DNA from: Flavobacteriaceae bacterium MAR_2010_72
GTDB taxonomy: Bacteria; Bacteroidota; Bacteroidia; Flavobacteriales; Flavobacteriaceae
DNA: 64,000 nucleotides
Direction of reading: 5' to 3'
Assembly: GCA_003550275.1 (NCBI GenBank)
Contig: QXCW01000002.1
Coordinates: 2,046,001 to 2,110,000, forward strand
The notes below the pieces were generated by a model. It saw only the letters and a list, made by a program, of their open reading frames with translations, had not been told where the DNA came from and did no database searches. The position numbers were made by a program, and so were the translations under genes. The first letter of the stretch is position 1. Every line of letters begins with the position of its first letter. This document shows, piece after piece, positions 26,871 to 36,148 of the stretch.

Positions 26871-26914
26871 AAAAAAAACCTCGCTAACATGCTGTAAGCG
26901 AGGTTTTTTTTGTC
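26871..26914. terminator. Terminator after fabI
   Basis: AACCTCGCT and AGCGAGGTT form a 9-bp stem with flanking A-run on one side and T-run on the other (26877-26905 core). It follows the fabI stop on the minus strand and separates fabI from the repeat-protein gene. Confidence 0.85.
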
Positions 26915-26926
26915 AGAATGACACTT

Positions 26927-27739
26927 TTATTTCATAAATGCTTCCATAACTTCATTACTTACACCAACATTGCTAAAGCCTCCATCATTAAATAAATTCT
27001 GAAGTGTTACACGCTTGGTCAAGTCACTAAATAAAGTTACCGTGTAATTTGCACAATCTAAGGCAGTTGCATTACCCAATGGTGACATTTTATCAGCATA
27101 GGCGATAAAGCCATCAAAGCCCTTCACCCCTTGACCTGCAGTAGTTGGTGTTGGTGATTGCGAAATGGTATTTACTCTAACCTTTTTATCTTTTCCAAAA
27201 AAGTAACCAAAGCTTCGCGCAATACTTTCTAAATAAGCTTTATTATCTGCCATATCATTATAGTCAGGAAAAACACGCTGTGCAGCCATATAAGTCAATG
27301 CCACAATACTACCCCACTCGTTCATTGCATCAGCTTTGTACAAGGTTTGCATTACTTTATGAAAAGACATGGCAGAAACATCAGTACCTTTTTGGGTCCA
27401 GTCATAATTTTGATCTGTATAAGCCCTTCCTTTTCTAACATTAACAGACATACCGATTGAATGCAAAACAAAGTCTAATTTACCACCCAAAATCTCCATA
27501 GATTGTGACACCAAGTTTTCTAAATCTTCAATAGATGTAGCGTCAGCTGGAATAATTTGAGATCCTGTTTTTTCCGCAAGTTCGTTAATTTGCCCCATAC
27601 GCATTGCTATTGGCGCATTGGTTAAAACAAATGTTCCGCCTTCTTCATGAACCCGTTCTGCAGTTTTCCATGCTATGGAGTTAGCATCCAATGCTCCAAA
27701 AATAATCCCTCTTTTTCCTTTTAGTAAATTATATGACAT
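26927..27739 (-). CDS. fabI: Enoyl-[acyl-carrier-protein] reductase FabI
   Basis: FabI reduces trans-2-enoyl-ACP with NADH, the last step of each fatty-acid elongation cycle. The 270-residue short-chain dehydrogenase-like protein has the family's nucleotide-binding GALDANSIAWKTAE in place of the usual GxxxGxG, the FVLHSIGMS strand, and the Tyr...Lys pair in DYNDMADNKAYLE. Length is typical. It seems to be a single-gene transcript, with an upstream -7 box and a strong terminator after the stop. FabI is the target of triclosan-type inhibitors in related bacteria. Confidence 0.95.
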   Translation of the reverse strand: MSYNLLKGKRGIIFGALDANSIAWKTAERVHEEGGTFVLTNAPIAMRMGQINELAEKTGSQIIPADATSIEDLENLVSQSMEILGGKLDFVLHSIGMSVNVRKGRAYTDQNYDWTQKGTDVSAMSFHKVMQTLYKADAMNEWGSIVALTYMAAQRVFPDYNDMADNKAYLESIARSFGYFFGKDKKVRVNTISQSPTPTTAGQGVKGFDGFIAYADKMSPLGNATALDCANYTVTLFSDLTKRVTLQNLFNDGGFSNVGVSNEVMEAFMK

Positions 27740-27795
27740 GTTATTATGTTTTTGTTTGATTAGTTGATGTTATTAAGTTTTAGTCCTATTTAAAT

Positions 27796-27803
27796 CAAAA
27801 ATA
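27796..27803 (-). promoter_or_regulatory. Putative -7 element of fabI
   Basis: The minus strand reads TATTTTTG, a TAnnTTTG match, 56 bp before the fabI ATG. A CAAA (minus-strand TTTG) at 27828-27831 is 24 bp away, slightly long for the -33 box. Confidence 0.35.
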
Positions 27804-27806
27804 AGA

Positions 27807-27842
27807 AAACTTTAAAGTTTAAACTTTCAAACTCAAAAGTTT
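27807..27842. repeat. AT-rich inverted repeats after recN
   Basis: AAACTTT/AAAGTTT motifs occur as a tight palindrome (27807-27820) and again as a hairpin (27821-27842). They begin 1 bp after the recN stop on the minus strand. They could form a weak terminator, though the stems have little GC. Confidence 0.4.
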
Positions 27843-27843
27843 T

Positions 27844-29496
27844 TCAGTTCAATAATTGCTTTGCATGAGCTATTGCCGAGTTTGAAATATTAACGCCACC
27901 CAACATTTGTGCAATTTCTACAATGCGCTCATCTGGGTTAAGTCGTTTTAGTTGTGTTCTAGTAAAACCTTCAACCTCTTCTTTATATACCTTAAAATGC
28001 GAATCACCTTTAGCGGCAATTTGAGGCAAATGCGTTATAGTAACGACTTGCATGCTTTTACTCATTTGCTGCATAATACTCGCCATTTTATTTGAAATTT
28101 CACCTGAAACTCCAGTGTCTATTTCATCAAAAATAATAGTTGGCAATTGAATGTATTTTGAAAGAATTGCTTTAATAGCCAACATAATACGAGATAATTC
28201 GCCTCCTGAAGCGGCCTTTTTTAGTTCAAGAAACTGACTTCCTTTGTTGGCCGTAAACAAAAATTGCAACTGATCCTTACCGTTATTTAAATACGTGTTC
28301 ACCTCATTTAACTGAATATCAAATTTTGCATTAGGCATTCCTAAAGTTTTCAATAACGCTTCTAGTTGTTGAATTAAACTAGGTAAAATATTTAATCGGT
28401 TATTTCGAATAAGGAGCGCGTTTTCATCTAACTTTTTTATAAGGGATTCAATTTCATTCTTCTTATCTAAAATAGTGGCATCCAAACTTTCGCTAACCGA
28501 AACTCTATCGGTCAAAGCTTCTCGAATTTCTATTAAATCTTGAATATTCAAAACTGAATGCTTCTGCATTAAATTATGCAATACTTTAAGTTTGTTGTTG
28601 ATAATTTCCAATCTATTGGGATCAGCTTCAATTTGCTCCTGTGCGCTCTCGAGTTCAGCAAAAATATCGTCCAATTCAATCAAACTACTATTAATTCGAT
28701 CAAAAAGGGATTTGTAAGAAGGACCATAATTAGCCAATTTGGACAACTGGTTTTTCAATTCGGTTAAATTAGTCAAAATTCCAAGCTCATCATTATTCAA
28801 CAAGCTATTTGAGAGCATCAAGGTCTCTTTAATTTCTTCAATATTATTGAGCATTTCGTACTCTTCTTCAAGGGCTTCAAGTTCTCCAATACTCAATTTA
28901 GCGTCTTCCAGTTCCTTTAATAAGAACAAGTTATAATCGTGCTCCTTGATAGCTTCAGTTTTTCGTTCTTCAAGTTCTTTTAATTCATTCTTTAATTGCT
29001 TAAATGTAGCAAGGTCTTCAGAATAGGTTTTGAGGTTAAAGGTGTTTTCTGCTAAAGCGTCAATAACCAAAAACTGAAAGTCATCATTGGTCAACTCAAG
29101 TGTTTGATGTTGGGAATGAATGTCTAACAAACGCTCTCCCAATACTTGCAAACTATCCAAATTAACAGGGGTGTCATTTATAAAAGCCCTTGATTTACCT
29201 GAAGGCAAAATTTCTCGTCGAATAATAGTTTGGGATTCGTAATCTAAATCTTCATCTTTAAAAAGTTGCTTTAGATTATAATTGGCAATATCGAACGTGG
29301 CTTCAATTACACATTTTTTTGAAGGATCATTGACGCTGCTCATATCGGCACGCTTTCCTAAAATAAGTGACAAACCTCCTAGTAAAATAGACTTCCCTGC
29401 TCCGGTTTCACCAGTAATAATGGTAAGTCCGTTATTGAAGTTGACCTGAAGCTCATCAATAAGCGCATAATTTTTTATGGAAAGTGTGGTTAGCAT
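27844..29496 (-). CDS. recN: DNA repair protein RecN
   Basis: RecN is an SMC-like ATPase that helps tether DNA ends during double-strand-break repair. The 550-residue protein has Walker A GETGAGKS at 29-36, long coiled coils in the middle (about 150-370), an ABC-type signature region (KAASGGELSRIMLA) and Walker B with IIFDEIDTGVSGE. Length is normal. It is the last gene of the minus-strand run coaBC-DUF4835-recN, 47 bp after DUF4835. Confidence 0.95.
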   Translation of the reverse strand: MLTTLSIKNYALIDELQVNFNNGLTIITGETGAGKSILLGGLSLILGKRADMSSVNDPSKKCVIEATFDIANYNLKQLFKDEDLDYESQTIIRREILPSGKSRAFINDTPVNLDSLQVLGERLLDIHSQHQTLELTNDDFQFLVIDALAENTFNLKTYSEDLATFKQLKNELKELEERKTEAIKEHDYNLFLLKELEDAKLSIGELEALEEEYEMLNNIEEIKETLMLSNSLLNNDELGILTNLTELKNQLSKLANYGPSYKSLFDRINSSLIELDDIFAELESAQEQIEADPNRLEIINNKLKVLHNLMQKHSVLNIQDLIEIREALTDRVSVSESLDATILDKKNEIESLIKKLDENALLIRNNRLNILPSLIQQLEALLKTLGMPNAKFDIQLNEVNTYLNNGKDQLQFLFTANKGSQFLELKKAASGGELSRIMLAIKAILSKYIQLPTIIFDEIDTGVSGEISNKMASIMQQMSKSMQVVTITHLPQIAAKGDSHFKVYKEEVEGFTRTQLKRLNPDERIVEIAQMLGGVNISNSAIAHAKQLLN

Positions 29497-29543
29497 AGTT
29501 TATTATCAATCTTTAACTTTTATGGAATTAAAAAGATTGTTAT

Positions 29544-30428
29544 TTAGAAATCAATATTTCGCCATTTTGCTGCATGTGTAGGCGCTATTTTAGTTAAGGC
29601 ATCTACTAAATCAGTGATGTTCACACTTGGCCCACCACTAAAGATATCTTCAATTTCTTGGGCTTTGGCATCAAAAAACACACGCATTAAAAACGAGTTC
29701 GGTCGTCTTCTGTTCATAACCACCAATTCTTCAATGGCTTCAGCGATTTGAGTTTTACCTTTTTTGGCGTTGTCGCTCATAATATCCAAACCATTGATAT
29801 GGTAATTGTACATTACTGTTCTAAACTCCTTAAATGTAGGCGATAACACATTGTCTATCAATGTAAATCTAGATTGATTACCGTCTTCCAATTTCCAGCC
29901 TTTAAAATTTTCTTGTTGCGAATAATTAAGAATGGTTTGCGCTTGAGCAAAATAAGAATCCCCTCCATTTAATTGAAAACTATCAGCATCCATACCCAAA
30001 ATCATGTAAATATGATAGGTAATTACTGAAACTAGATTAGATTCGAATTGATTCGGATTGTAAACTAGATTCTGAAATTCTAAATATTGGAATGTAAAAT
30101 CCCGATCGTTAAAACTATAAATTGGTGTGCTATATGACGAGTTGAATACGGGCCTTGAAGCTTGAATTTGTATAGTTCCTTGGAAAATATCGCTGTTATA
30201 ATCCTGAATATTAATAACCATACTGCAATTAATACGCTCTTGGGGTTTAAACGATTTGTTGGTCCAGGTGGTATTATTTACAAATTCATTAAGTTGCTTT
30301 TCCAAGGTTTTAAACACCTGAACATTTTCATTACCAGTTTGCTGGGCATTAACCACAAGGTTACAGTTAAGTTCTTGTGAAAATGCTATTGAAGCGCTTA
30401 AATAGAATAAAAATAAAAGGTTACGCAT
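29544..30428 (-). CDS. DUF4835 family secreted protein
   Basis: This is a 294-residue protein with a signal peptide (cleavage about after AFSQ). It matches the DUF4835 family of Bacteroidota, of unknown function. The conserved part includes a SYFAQAQTILNYSQQ segment and an ILGMDADSF motif. In many flavobacteria this gene sits between coaBC and recN, as it does here, overlapping coaBC by 8 bp. Its envelope location contrasts with the cytosolic roles of its neighbours. No catalytic motif is recognisable. Confidence 0.85.
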   Translation of the reverse strand: MRNLLFLFYLSASIAFSQELNCNLVVNAQQTGNENVQVFKTLEKQLNEFVNNTTWTNKSFKPQERINCSMVINIQDYNSDIFQGTIQIQASRPVFNSSYSTPIYSFNDRDFTFQYLEFQNLVYNPNQFESNLVSVITYHIYMILGMDADSFQLNGGDSYFAQAQTILNYSQQENFKGWKLEDGNQSRFTLIDNVLSPTFKEFRTVMYNYHINGLDIMSDNAKKGKTQIAEAIEELVVMNRRRPNSFLMRVFFDAKAQEIEDIFSGGPSVNITDLVDALTKIAPTHAAKWRNIDF

Positions 30429-31632
30429 TTAGTTGTTCTATAATCTGATGCATTAAATCTTGAGCTACTTTAGATTTAGATTTTAGCTCTTGTTCAATAA
30501 CAGTGTCTGATTTTGTTATAAATGTAACTTTATTTGTTGATACTCCAAAACCTGCACCTTCATCATTCAAGGAATTTAATACAATTAAGTCTAAATTTTT
30601 TGATTTCAATTTACCTTTGGCATGTTGTAACTCATTATTGGTTTCTAAAGCGAAGCCTACTAAAAACTGATTTTGTTTTATTTCGCCTAATGAAGCCAGA
30701 ATATCTTTGGTTTTTTCCAACTCTATTGTAAACGAACTATCAGCCTTTTTTATTTTTTGATCAGCAACAAATTTTGGCTTATAATCGGCCACAGCAGCCG
30801 AAAGAATAGCGATATCAACATTTTCAAAATGCTGATGCACTTCATTATACATCTCTAAAGCACTTGTGACCCTAAATGTTGTGATACGATTTGAGTCTAC
30901 AATTTCATGAGACGGGCCAGAAACCAACACAACTTCTGCGCCTAAATTTGCAGCAGCTTTTGCTATTTCAAAACCCATTTTCCCACTAGAATGATTCCCA
31001 ATAAACCGCACAGGATCAATGGCTTCGTAAGTTGGTCCTGCTGTTACTAAAACCTTTTTTCCTTTTAAGGGTAATTTCTCTAAAATATCATTCTCTATAA
31101 AATCAACAATATCTTCAGGTTCTGCCATTCGCCCTTCACCTACCAAACCACTTGCCAATTCACCCGAAGTGGCAGGAATCATGGTATTTCCAAAACTATG
31201 TAAAATTTTAAAGGAGCGCACTGTAGTTGGATGCTTGTACATATCAAGATCCATTGCTGGAGCAAAATACACAGGACATTTGGCGGATAAGTACGTTGCC
31301 ATAAGCAAATTATCACAAACGCCATTGGCCATTTTTGATAAGGTGTTTGCTGTGGCTGGAGCTATTATAAAAAAGTCGGCCCAAAGCCCTAACTCAACGT
31401 GATTAGTCCAAACAGCATTATCATCATCTTCAGTTGTAAACGACGAATGTACTGGATGTTTTGATAATGTTGATAAGGTTAAAGGTGTAATGAAGTCTTT
31501 TGAAGCAGGCGTCATAACGACCTTTACGTTAGCGCCTGCTTTTATGAATAGCCTTACAAGGCTAGCTGTTTTATAAGCAGCTATACCAGCAGTGATGCCT
31601 AAAAGTATATTTTTGCCGCTTAATACTGACAT
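30421..31632 (-). CDS. coaBC: Bifunctional CoaBC (phosphopantothenoylcysteine synthase/decarboxylase)
   Basis: CoaBC makes 4'-phosphopantetheine in two steps: CoaB joins cysteine to 4'-phosphopantothenate with CTP, and CoaC decarboxylates the product using FMN. The N-terminal flavoprotein domain (about 1-185) has GITAGIAAYK, PATANTLSKMANG and a PAMDLDMY motif. The C-terminal CoaB domain (about 186-400) has TAGPTYEAIDPVRFIGNHSSGKMG and AAVADY. Length of 403 is typical. It lies between rpoZ (5 bp upstream) and DUF4835 (8-bp overlap). Confidence 0.96.
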   Translation of the reverse strand: MSVLSGKNILLGITAGIAAYKTASLVRLFIKAGANVKVVMTPASKDFITPLTLSTLSKHPVHSSFTTEDDDNAVWTNHVELGLWADFFIIAPATANTLSKMANGVCDNLLMATYLSAKCPVYFAPAMDLDMYKHPTTVRSFKILHSFGNTMIPATSGELASGLVGEGRMAEPEDIVDFIENDILEKLPLKGKKVLVTAGPTYEAIDPVRFIGNHSSGKMGFEIAKAAANLGAEVVLVSGPSHEIVDSNRITTFRVTSALEMYNEVHQHFENVDIAILSAAVADYKPKFVADQKIKKADSSFTIELEKTKDILASLGEIKQNQFLVGFALETNNELQHAKGKLKSKNLDLIVLNSLNDEGAGFGVSTNKVTFITKSDTVIEQELKSKSKVAQDLMHQIIEQLNA

Positions 31633-31637
31633 CTTAG

Positions 31638-31970
31638 TTATGCGTCCTTAATGTCGTCGTCTGTGTTTCTATAATAGATTTTGTCGTCTAACCACTCTTG
31701 AACAGCCAAAGCATGTGGCTTTGGTAACTTTTCATAAAATTTAGAGACCTCTATTTGCTCTTTGTTTTCAAAGATTTCTTCCAAACTATCGTTGTACGTT
31801 GCAAATTCTTCCAATTTGTCAACCAATTCTCTACGAATGTCGGTGTTGATTTGCTCTGCTCTTTTAGCGATAACAGAAATGGCTTCATAGATGTTTTCTG
31901 TTGTAGCGTCAATTTCGTTTCTGTCGTACGTTAACGTACTTACTGGAGCATGTGTCTTTTTTAAATCCAT
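31638..31970 (-). CDS. rpoZ: RNA polymerase omega subunit (RpoZ-like)
   Basis: This is a 110-residue protein of the Bacteroidota omega-subunit type. It is recognised by the core around ATTENIYEAISVIAKRAEQIN, which corresponds to the helix that folds around the beta' C-terminus. It probably stabilises RNA polymerase. The C-terminal half is a lineage-specific extension. Position 11 bp after bamD and 5 bp before coaBC is the conserved flavobacterial order. Confidence 0.85.
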   Translation of the reverse strand: MDLKKTHAPVSTLTYDRNEIDATTENIYEAISVIAKRAEQINTDIRRELVDKLEEFATYNDSLEEIFENKEQIEVSKFYEKLPKPHALAVQEWLDDKIYYRNTDDDIKDA

Positions 31971-31981
31971 TAGTAATAAGA

Positions 31982-32797
31982 TTAACTTTTTGTATTAAAT
32001 TTTTCCAATTCGGTTTGCATTTCTTGGCCCATACGTTCTGCTTCCGTATAAAATTCAGAATTTGAATAATATCTCTTAAACGTATTGTAATATCCCATTG
32101 CAACTCCTAATCGCTCTTCTTTTTTATATTCCACACTATTTACAGCTAATTTATGTGCTGATTCTAGTCGATAAAACATAGCTTTTTCACGGAAAGAAGA
32201 TCCAGGATGTTCCAACAGAAAATTATCAAAAGCTTTTATAGCTGCTTCATAATCTGAAGATTCGTAATAAGCCGTTGTATTATATTGTTTGGCAATTTCA
32301 TATGCCTTTCTTTCCAATTTAAAATCCAATTCTTTAATTAGGCTGTTCGCTTCTGCCAAATACTGCGATTGCGGATATTTATTAATGAACAACTGAAGCT
32401 TCTCAATAGCTTCATTGGTTTCCTTTTGTTCTTTACTATAAACTGGAGACAACATATAGTAGCTTTTTGCAGATAAAAACAGTGCCTCTTCTGCCTTTTC
32501 ACTTTTAGGGTAACTCGTTTGAAAACGTTCTAACTGGTAGCCTGACAAATGAAAATCCCTCATGTTGTAATACGACATGGCATACATATACATTAGTTTT
32601 TCTGCCTGTGGTTTACCTCTATAGCTTGGTACTATTTGTGCAAATAAACGATTAGCCTTGCTATATTTTCCTGCTTCAAAAAGTTCCGTTCCTAAATTAA
32701 ATTTAGTAGCGATATCTTCTGATTTTAAAGCTTTTTGAAATTCACTGCAAGACGAAACGGCTAAAGCAACTAATAGTATGTAAAATAAATTCTTCAT
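31982..32797 (-). CDS. bamD: Outer-membrane assembly lipoprotein BamD
   Basis: BamD works with BamA to fold beta-barrel proteins into the outer membrane. The 271-residue protein has a lipoprotein signal peptide (AVSSC, Cys17) and then TPR-like helical repeats, with LFEAGKYSKANRLF and FQTSYPKSEKAEEA as typical units. Length is usual. It begins a run of rpoZ, coaBC, DUF4835 and recN. A -7 box lies 18 bp upstream of the start. Confidence 0.92.
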   Translation of the reverse strand: MKNLFYILLVALAVSSCSEFQKALKSEDIATKFNLGTELFEAGKYSKANRLFAQIVPSYRGKPQAEKLMYMYAMSYYNMRDFHLSGYQLERFQTSYPKSEKAEEALFLSAKSYYMLSPVYSKEQKETNEAIEKLQLFINKYPQSQYLAEANSLIKELDFKLERKAYEIAKQYNTTAYYESSDYEAAIKAFDNFLLEHPGSSFREKAMFYRLESAHKLAVNSVEYKKEERLGVAMGYYNTFKRYYSNSEFYTEAERMGQEMQTELEKFNTKS

Positions 32798-32814
32798 AAA
32801 TAAAAAACAGATTG

Positions 32815-32822
32815 CAAAAGTA
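32815..32822 (-). promoter_or_regulatory. Putative -7 element of the bamD operon
   Basis: The minus strand reads TACTTTTG, an exact TAnnTTTG match, 18 bp before the bamD ATG. The -33 box is uncertain: the nearest TTTG lies 24 bp further upstream. Confidence 0.4.
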
Positions 32823-32921
32823 CGTATTTCAAACGTATTAAAAAAACAAATATTTCATGCTAAAATAACGGTTGAATTAAGGTTAAAATCATGTTTAAGA
32901 CAGATTTAACTTTTATGTACG

Positions 32922-33800
32922 CTACCCTATTTCTTTCAGGGTTTTTCTGATTTTGCTCTTCAAACCATCGGTAGCAGGAACTAACGGAAGCCTCACGGTG
33001 TCACGAGCCATTCCTAAAGCTTCGAAAACAGCTTTAATACCAGCTGGATTGTTCTCTTCAAAAATATACCCAATTATGTCCATGAGTTTGTAATGAATAG
33101 CATAGGCTTCCTTTGCTTTGCCTTGTAAGCCCAACTGAATCATGTGGCAAAACTGTTTTGGTAAAGCTTGGCCGATTACCGAAATCACACCTGCGCCTCC
33201 AGCCAGTACAACACCCAAGGCTAAATCATCATCTCCCGAAATTATTAGAAAATCTTCAGGTTTATCTTTTAATAATTGTAAATATTGGGCCACATTGTTA
33301 CCAGCTTCTTTTACGGCTATGACGTTTTTAAAATCATTAGCTAAACGTAATGTGGTTTCTGGCAACATATTTTTTGAAGTTCGACCAGGAACGTTATAAA
33401 GAATAATTGGAACCGGACAGGCTTCAGCAATTGCTTTAAAATGTTGATATAAACCTTCTTGTGTTGGCTTGCTATAATAAGGTGAAACAGAAAGAATAGC
33501 GTCAATCCCAGAAAAATCTGTCGACTTAATTTCATCAATAACGGCCATGGTATTATTGCCGCCTATACCAAGTACGATTGGCAAACGCCCTTTATTAGTT
33601 TCTAGGACTACTTTTGTGATTTTTTTCTTCTCTTCCTTTGTAACTGTTACACTCTCTCCAGTAGTTCCGCTAACTACCAAATAGTTTGTTCCATTATCTA
33701 TGTTGTAATTTACAATTGCGGCGAGTGCATCGTAATCTACACTTAAATCTGATTTAAAAGGTGTAACCAACGCTACGCCAGTACCTAAAAATTTGGTCAT
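32922..33800 (-). CDS. dapA: 4-hydroxy-tetrahydrodipicolinate synthase DapA
   Basis: DapA condenses pyruvate with aspartate semialdehyde, the first committed step to diaminopimelate and lysine. The 292-residue TIM-barrel enzyme has the threonine pair in SGTTGES (46-47), Tyr135 in YNVPGRT and the Schiff-base Lys164 in AVKEAG. It is cytosolic. It overlaps the upstream DUF6913-like gene by 1 bp, so the two are translated in tandem. DapF of the same pathway is near 54.6 kb. Confidence 0.96.
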   Translation of the reverse strand: MTKFLGTGVALVTPFKSDLSVDYDALAAIVNYNIDNGTNYLVVSGTTGESVTVTKEEKKKITKVVLETNKGRLPIVLGIGGNNTMAVIDEIKSTDFSGIDAILSVSPYYSKPTQEGLYQHFKAIAEACPVPIILYNVPGRTSKNMLPETTLRLANDFKNVIAVKEAGNNVAQYLQLLKDKPEDFLIISGDDDLALGVVLAGGAGVISVIGQALPKQFCHMIQLGLQGKAKEAYAIHYKLMDIIGYIFEENNPAGIKAVFEALGMARDTVRLPLVPATDGLKSKIRKTLKEIG

Positions 33801-34318
33801 TATAATTTATTTAAAACGGTTAAATATTTTTTTAATTCATTTTTAAAAAGGTCGAACTCATCTGGGCTTACATTTATAATGAGATCATATAACCTTTGGT
33901 CCTTATTTGATAATCCAACTTTAAAATTAGCTTTAGATTGAGCTGTTATTAAATTAAGCTCCAGGCTACTCTGCTGATAGAAACTTATAAGTGCATCAAA
34001 TTCGGTATCAATAAAAGTTTGCAATTCTACATTATTAATTTTTCCTTTCCAACCAAAATCTTTTGAACTTACATAGGTCTCCCATTGATAGCCTAAATCT
34101 TTTTCCTCTTCAGCAAAACCAACAATTTTAATTCTATTCGCCTTTAGACCCAAAGATTTGAAATATGTTCTAATAGCTTCAAAATCACTAAATTCATTCA
34201 AATGCAAAATTACACCAACAGAATTAACTGGTCTGTTATGAACCATTGCAGTTCGTTCACTTAACAGTTTGTTGATATATTTTTGATTTGATTTTTCTTT
34301 AAAAGCCTTTAAAATCAT
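33800..34318 (-). CDS. Uncharacterised protein, DUF6913-like
   Basis: This is a 172-residue cytosolic protein without a signal peptide. It has a mixed alpha/beta pattern: [21 protein letters not shown] and [16 protein letters not shown] believe it corresponds to DUF6913, seen beside dapA in Flavobacteriia, but function is unknown. Its stop overlaps the dapA start by 1 bp and it is probably the first gene of that operon. A link with lysine synthesis is only suggested by position. Confidence 0.6.
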   Translation of the reverse strand: MILKAFKEKSNQKYINKLLSERTAMVHNRPVNSVGVILHLNEFSDFEAIRTYFKSLGLKANRIKIVGFAEEEKDLGYQWETYVSSKDFGWKGKINNVELQTFIDTEFDALISFYQQSSLELNLITAQSKANFKVGLSNKDQRLYDLIINVSPDEFDLFKNELKKYLTVLNKL

Positions 34319-34325
34319 ATATCTT

Positions 34326-34344
34326 TATACTTTGTACAAAAGTA
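34326..34344. promoter_or_regulatory. Back-to-back -7 elements of two divergent promoters
   Basis: The minus strand reads TACTTTTG over 34337-34344, an exact TAnnTTTG match for the DUF6913-dapA pair. The plus strand has TATACTTTG at 34326-34334, a one-base-longer variant for the 5'-nucleotidase genes. The two boxes are 2 bp apart, so the two polymerases could not bind together. Confidence 0.4.
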
Positions 34345-34390
34345 ATAAAAGTGCATACATGAAAGCACTAAGTTTTTTATAATTATACCT

Positions 34391-35146
34391 ATGACTTTTA
34401 AACCTCTTTTATGCTGTTTTATAGTACTCGCTTTAGTTGCTTGCAAACAGGAATCCCATCTTTACAAAATTGAAGGACAACAACTATTAATCTCTGATAG
34501 TTTAGGCTCTAACCAAGAAATTGAAGCCTTCATAAAACCATATAGAGAACACGTTTTTAAAGATCTAGATAGTGTTTTAAGCTATGCCGTTGACACTTAC
34601 ACTAAAACAAACGGGGAATTCAACACAGCCATTGGCAATTTAATGGCCGATGCGGTATATGAGGAATCCAATCCCATATTTAATAAAAGAACAGGGAAAA
34701 ACATCGATATGGTTTTACTTAACCATGGCGGCATTCGTTCTATAATTTCAAAAGGAAATGTGACTACAAAAACAGCGTTTGAAATTATGCCTTTTGAAAA
34801 TTCTGTTGTAGTGGTGGCACTTAAAGGAACACAGGTGAATGCACTTGTGAATTATTTAGCCAAAGCAAAACGAGCCCATCCAATTGTGGGGCTTCAACTT
34901 GTTTTGGATAAAACTTATAATGTAAAATCGGCTTTAGTAAGAGGTAAACCCATAGAATCAGAAACTGTATATTATGTGGCAACCAATGACTATTTATACA
35001 ACGGCGGCGATCATATGGATTTTTTCAAAACGAATGATTCATTATATGTTCTGGATTATAAGATAAGAAAGGTGCTTATTGACTATTTCATTAAAAAAGA
35101 CACTTTAAACCCTGTAATAGACGATAGATTCATCCAACTGAAATAA
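34391..35146 (+). CDS. 5'-nucleotidase C-terminal domain lipoprotein
   Basis: This 251-residue lipoprotein (signal ending LVAC, Cys17) consists only of the 5'-nucleotidase C-terminal (substrate-binding) domain of UshA-type enzymes. Marks are GEFNTAIGNLMADA, VLLNHGGIRS, the MPFENSVVV strand and NDYLYNGGDHM. The metallophosphatase half is encoded by the next gene, 7 bp downstream. The two probably act together in the periplasm on nucleotides. The order is reversed compared with a fused enzyme. Confidence 0.9.
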   Translation: MTFKPLLCCFIVLALVACKQESHLYKIEGQQLLISDSLGSNQEIEAFIKPYREHVFKDLDSVLSYAVDTYTKTNGEFNTAIGNLMADAVYEESNPIFNKRTGKNIDMVLLNHGGIRSIISKGNVTTKTAFEIMPFENSVVVVALKGTQVNALVNYLAKAKRAHPIVGLQLVLDKTYNVKSALVRGKPIESETVYYVATNDYLYNGGDHMDFFKTNDSLYVLDYKIRKVLIDYFIKKDTLNPVIDDRFIQLK

Positions 35147-35153
35147 TAGATTT

Positions 35154-36065
35154 ATGAAAAGAAGAGAATTCATACAACAAACAGCGGTAGCAAGTACTTT
35201 AATTGGGCTCGGCGGATTAGGGTTTCAATCTTTTTCAAGGAACGACAAAAAAATAACCATCCTACATACTAATGACGTACATAGCCATATTGATCCTTTT
35301 GGCCCAGAAGACGGACTTAATGCAAATAAAGGCGGCGTTGCTAGACGTGCTTCTTTGGTCGAATCTATTCGAAATGAAAACCCAAACACACTTTTGTTAG
35401 ATGCTGGTGATATGTTTCAAGGCACACCTTATTTCAACTATTTTGGAGGTGAATTGGAATTTAAACTGATGAGTATGCTAAAATATGATGCTGCCACCAT
35501 TGGCAACCATGATTTTGATAATGGTATAGATGGCCTATTTGCCCAGCTACCTCATGCCAATTTCGATTTTATATCAGCAAATTATGATTTTTCCAACACC
35601 ATTATGGATAATCACGTTAAACCTTATCGTGTTTTTGAACGTGACGGCATTAAAATTGGGGTTTTTGGACTTGGTATTAAATTGGATGGTTTAGTTGACA
35701 AACGTATGTACAAGGAAACCGTTTATTTAGATCCAATCGAAGTTGCTCAAGACATGAGCAGAATTTTAAAGGAAGAAGAGCGCTGCGACCTCATCATATG
35801 CCTGTCGCACATTGGTTATCACTATAAAAATGCAGCTGATAAGCCCAGTGATTTGAATCTAGCAAAAGCTACGAAGAATATCGATTTGATTATTGGAGGC
35901 CATACTCATACCTTTCTTAAAAAACCAACTGTTGTGAAAAATATAGAAGATAAAAATGTATTGGTAAATCAAGTAGGGTGTTATGGCATTAATTTAGGCC
36001 GTATCGATTTTTATTTCGACAGTGATAAAAATAAAGCAGCAAACGGAACTACAATTTTGGTTTAG
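35154..36065 (+). CDS. 5'-nucleotidase/metallophosphatase domain protein with Tat-type signal
   Basis: This is a 303-residue calcineurin-like phosphoesterase, the N-terminal catalytic half of a UshA-type nucleotidase. The metal motifs are ILHTNDVHSH, DAGDMFQG, TIGNHDFDNG, CLSHIGYH and GGHTHTF. The first residues, KRREFIQQTA followed by a hydrophobic run, resemble a twin-arginine signal, so the folded metalloprotein may be exported by Tat. It probably completes the function of the preceding C-terminal-domain lipoprotein. No terminator was seen after it. Confidence 0.9.
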   Translation: MKRREFIQQTAVASTLIGLGGLGFQSFSRNDKKITILHTNDVHSHIDPFGPEDGLNANKGGVARRASLVESIRNENPNTLLLDAGDMFQGTPYFNYFGGELEFKLMSMLKYDAATIGNHDFDNGIDGLFAQLPHANFDFISANYDFSNTIMDNHVKPYRVFERDGIKIGVFGLGIKLDGLVDKRMYKETVYLDPIEVAQDMSRILKEEERCDLIICLSHIGYHYKNAADKPSDLNLAKATKNIDLIIGGHTHTFLKKPTVVKNIEDKNVLVNQVGCYGINLGRIDFYFDSDKNKAANGTTILV

Positions 36066-36148
36066 AACTAGCTGAAGCCTTGTTTTTCACTTTAGATTGA
36101 TAAGTTTTCAAATAGTATTCGACAAATGGAATATTAATTTGAAATATT

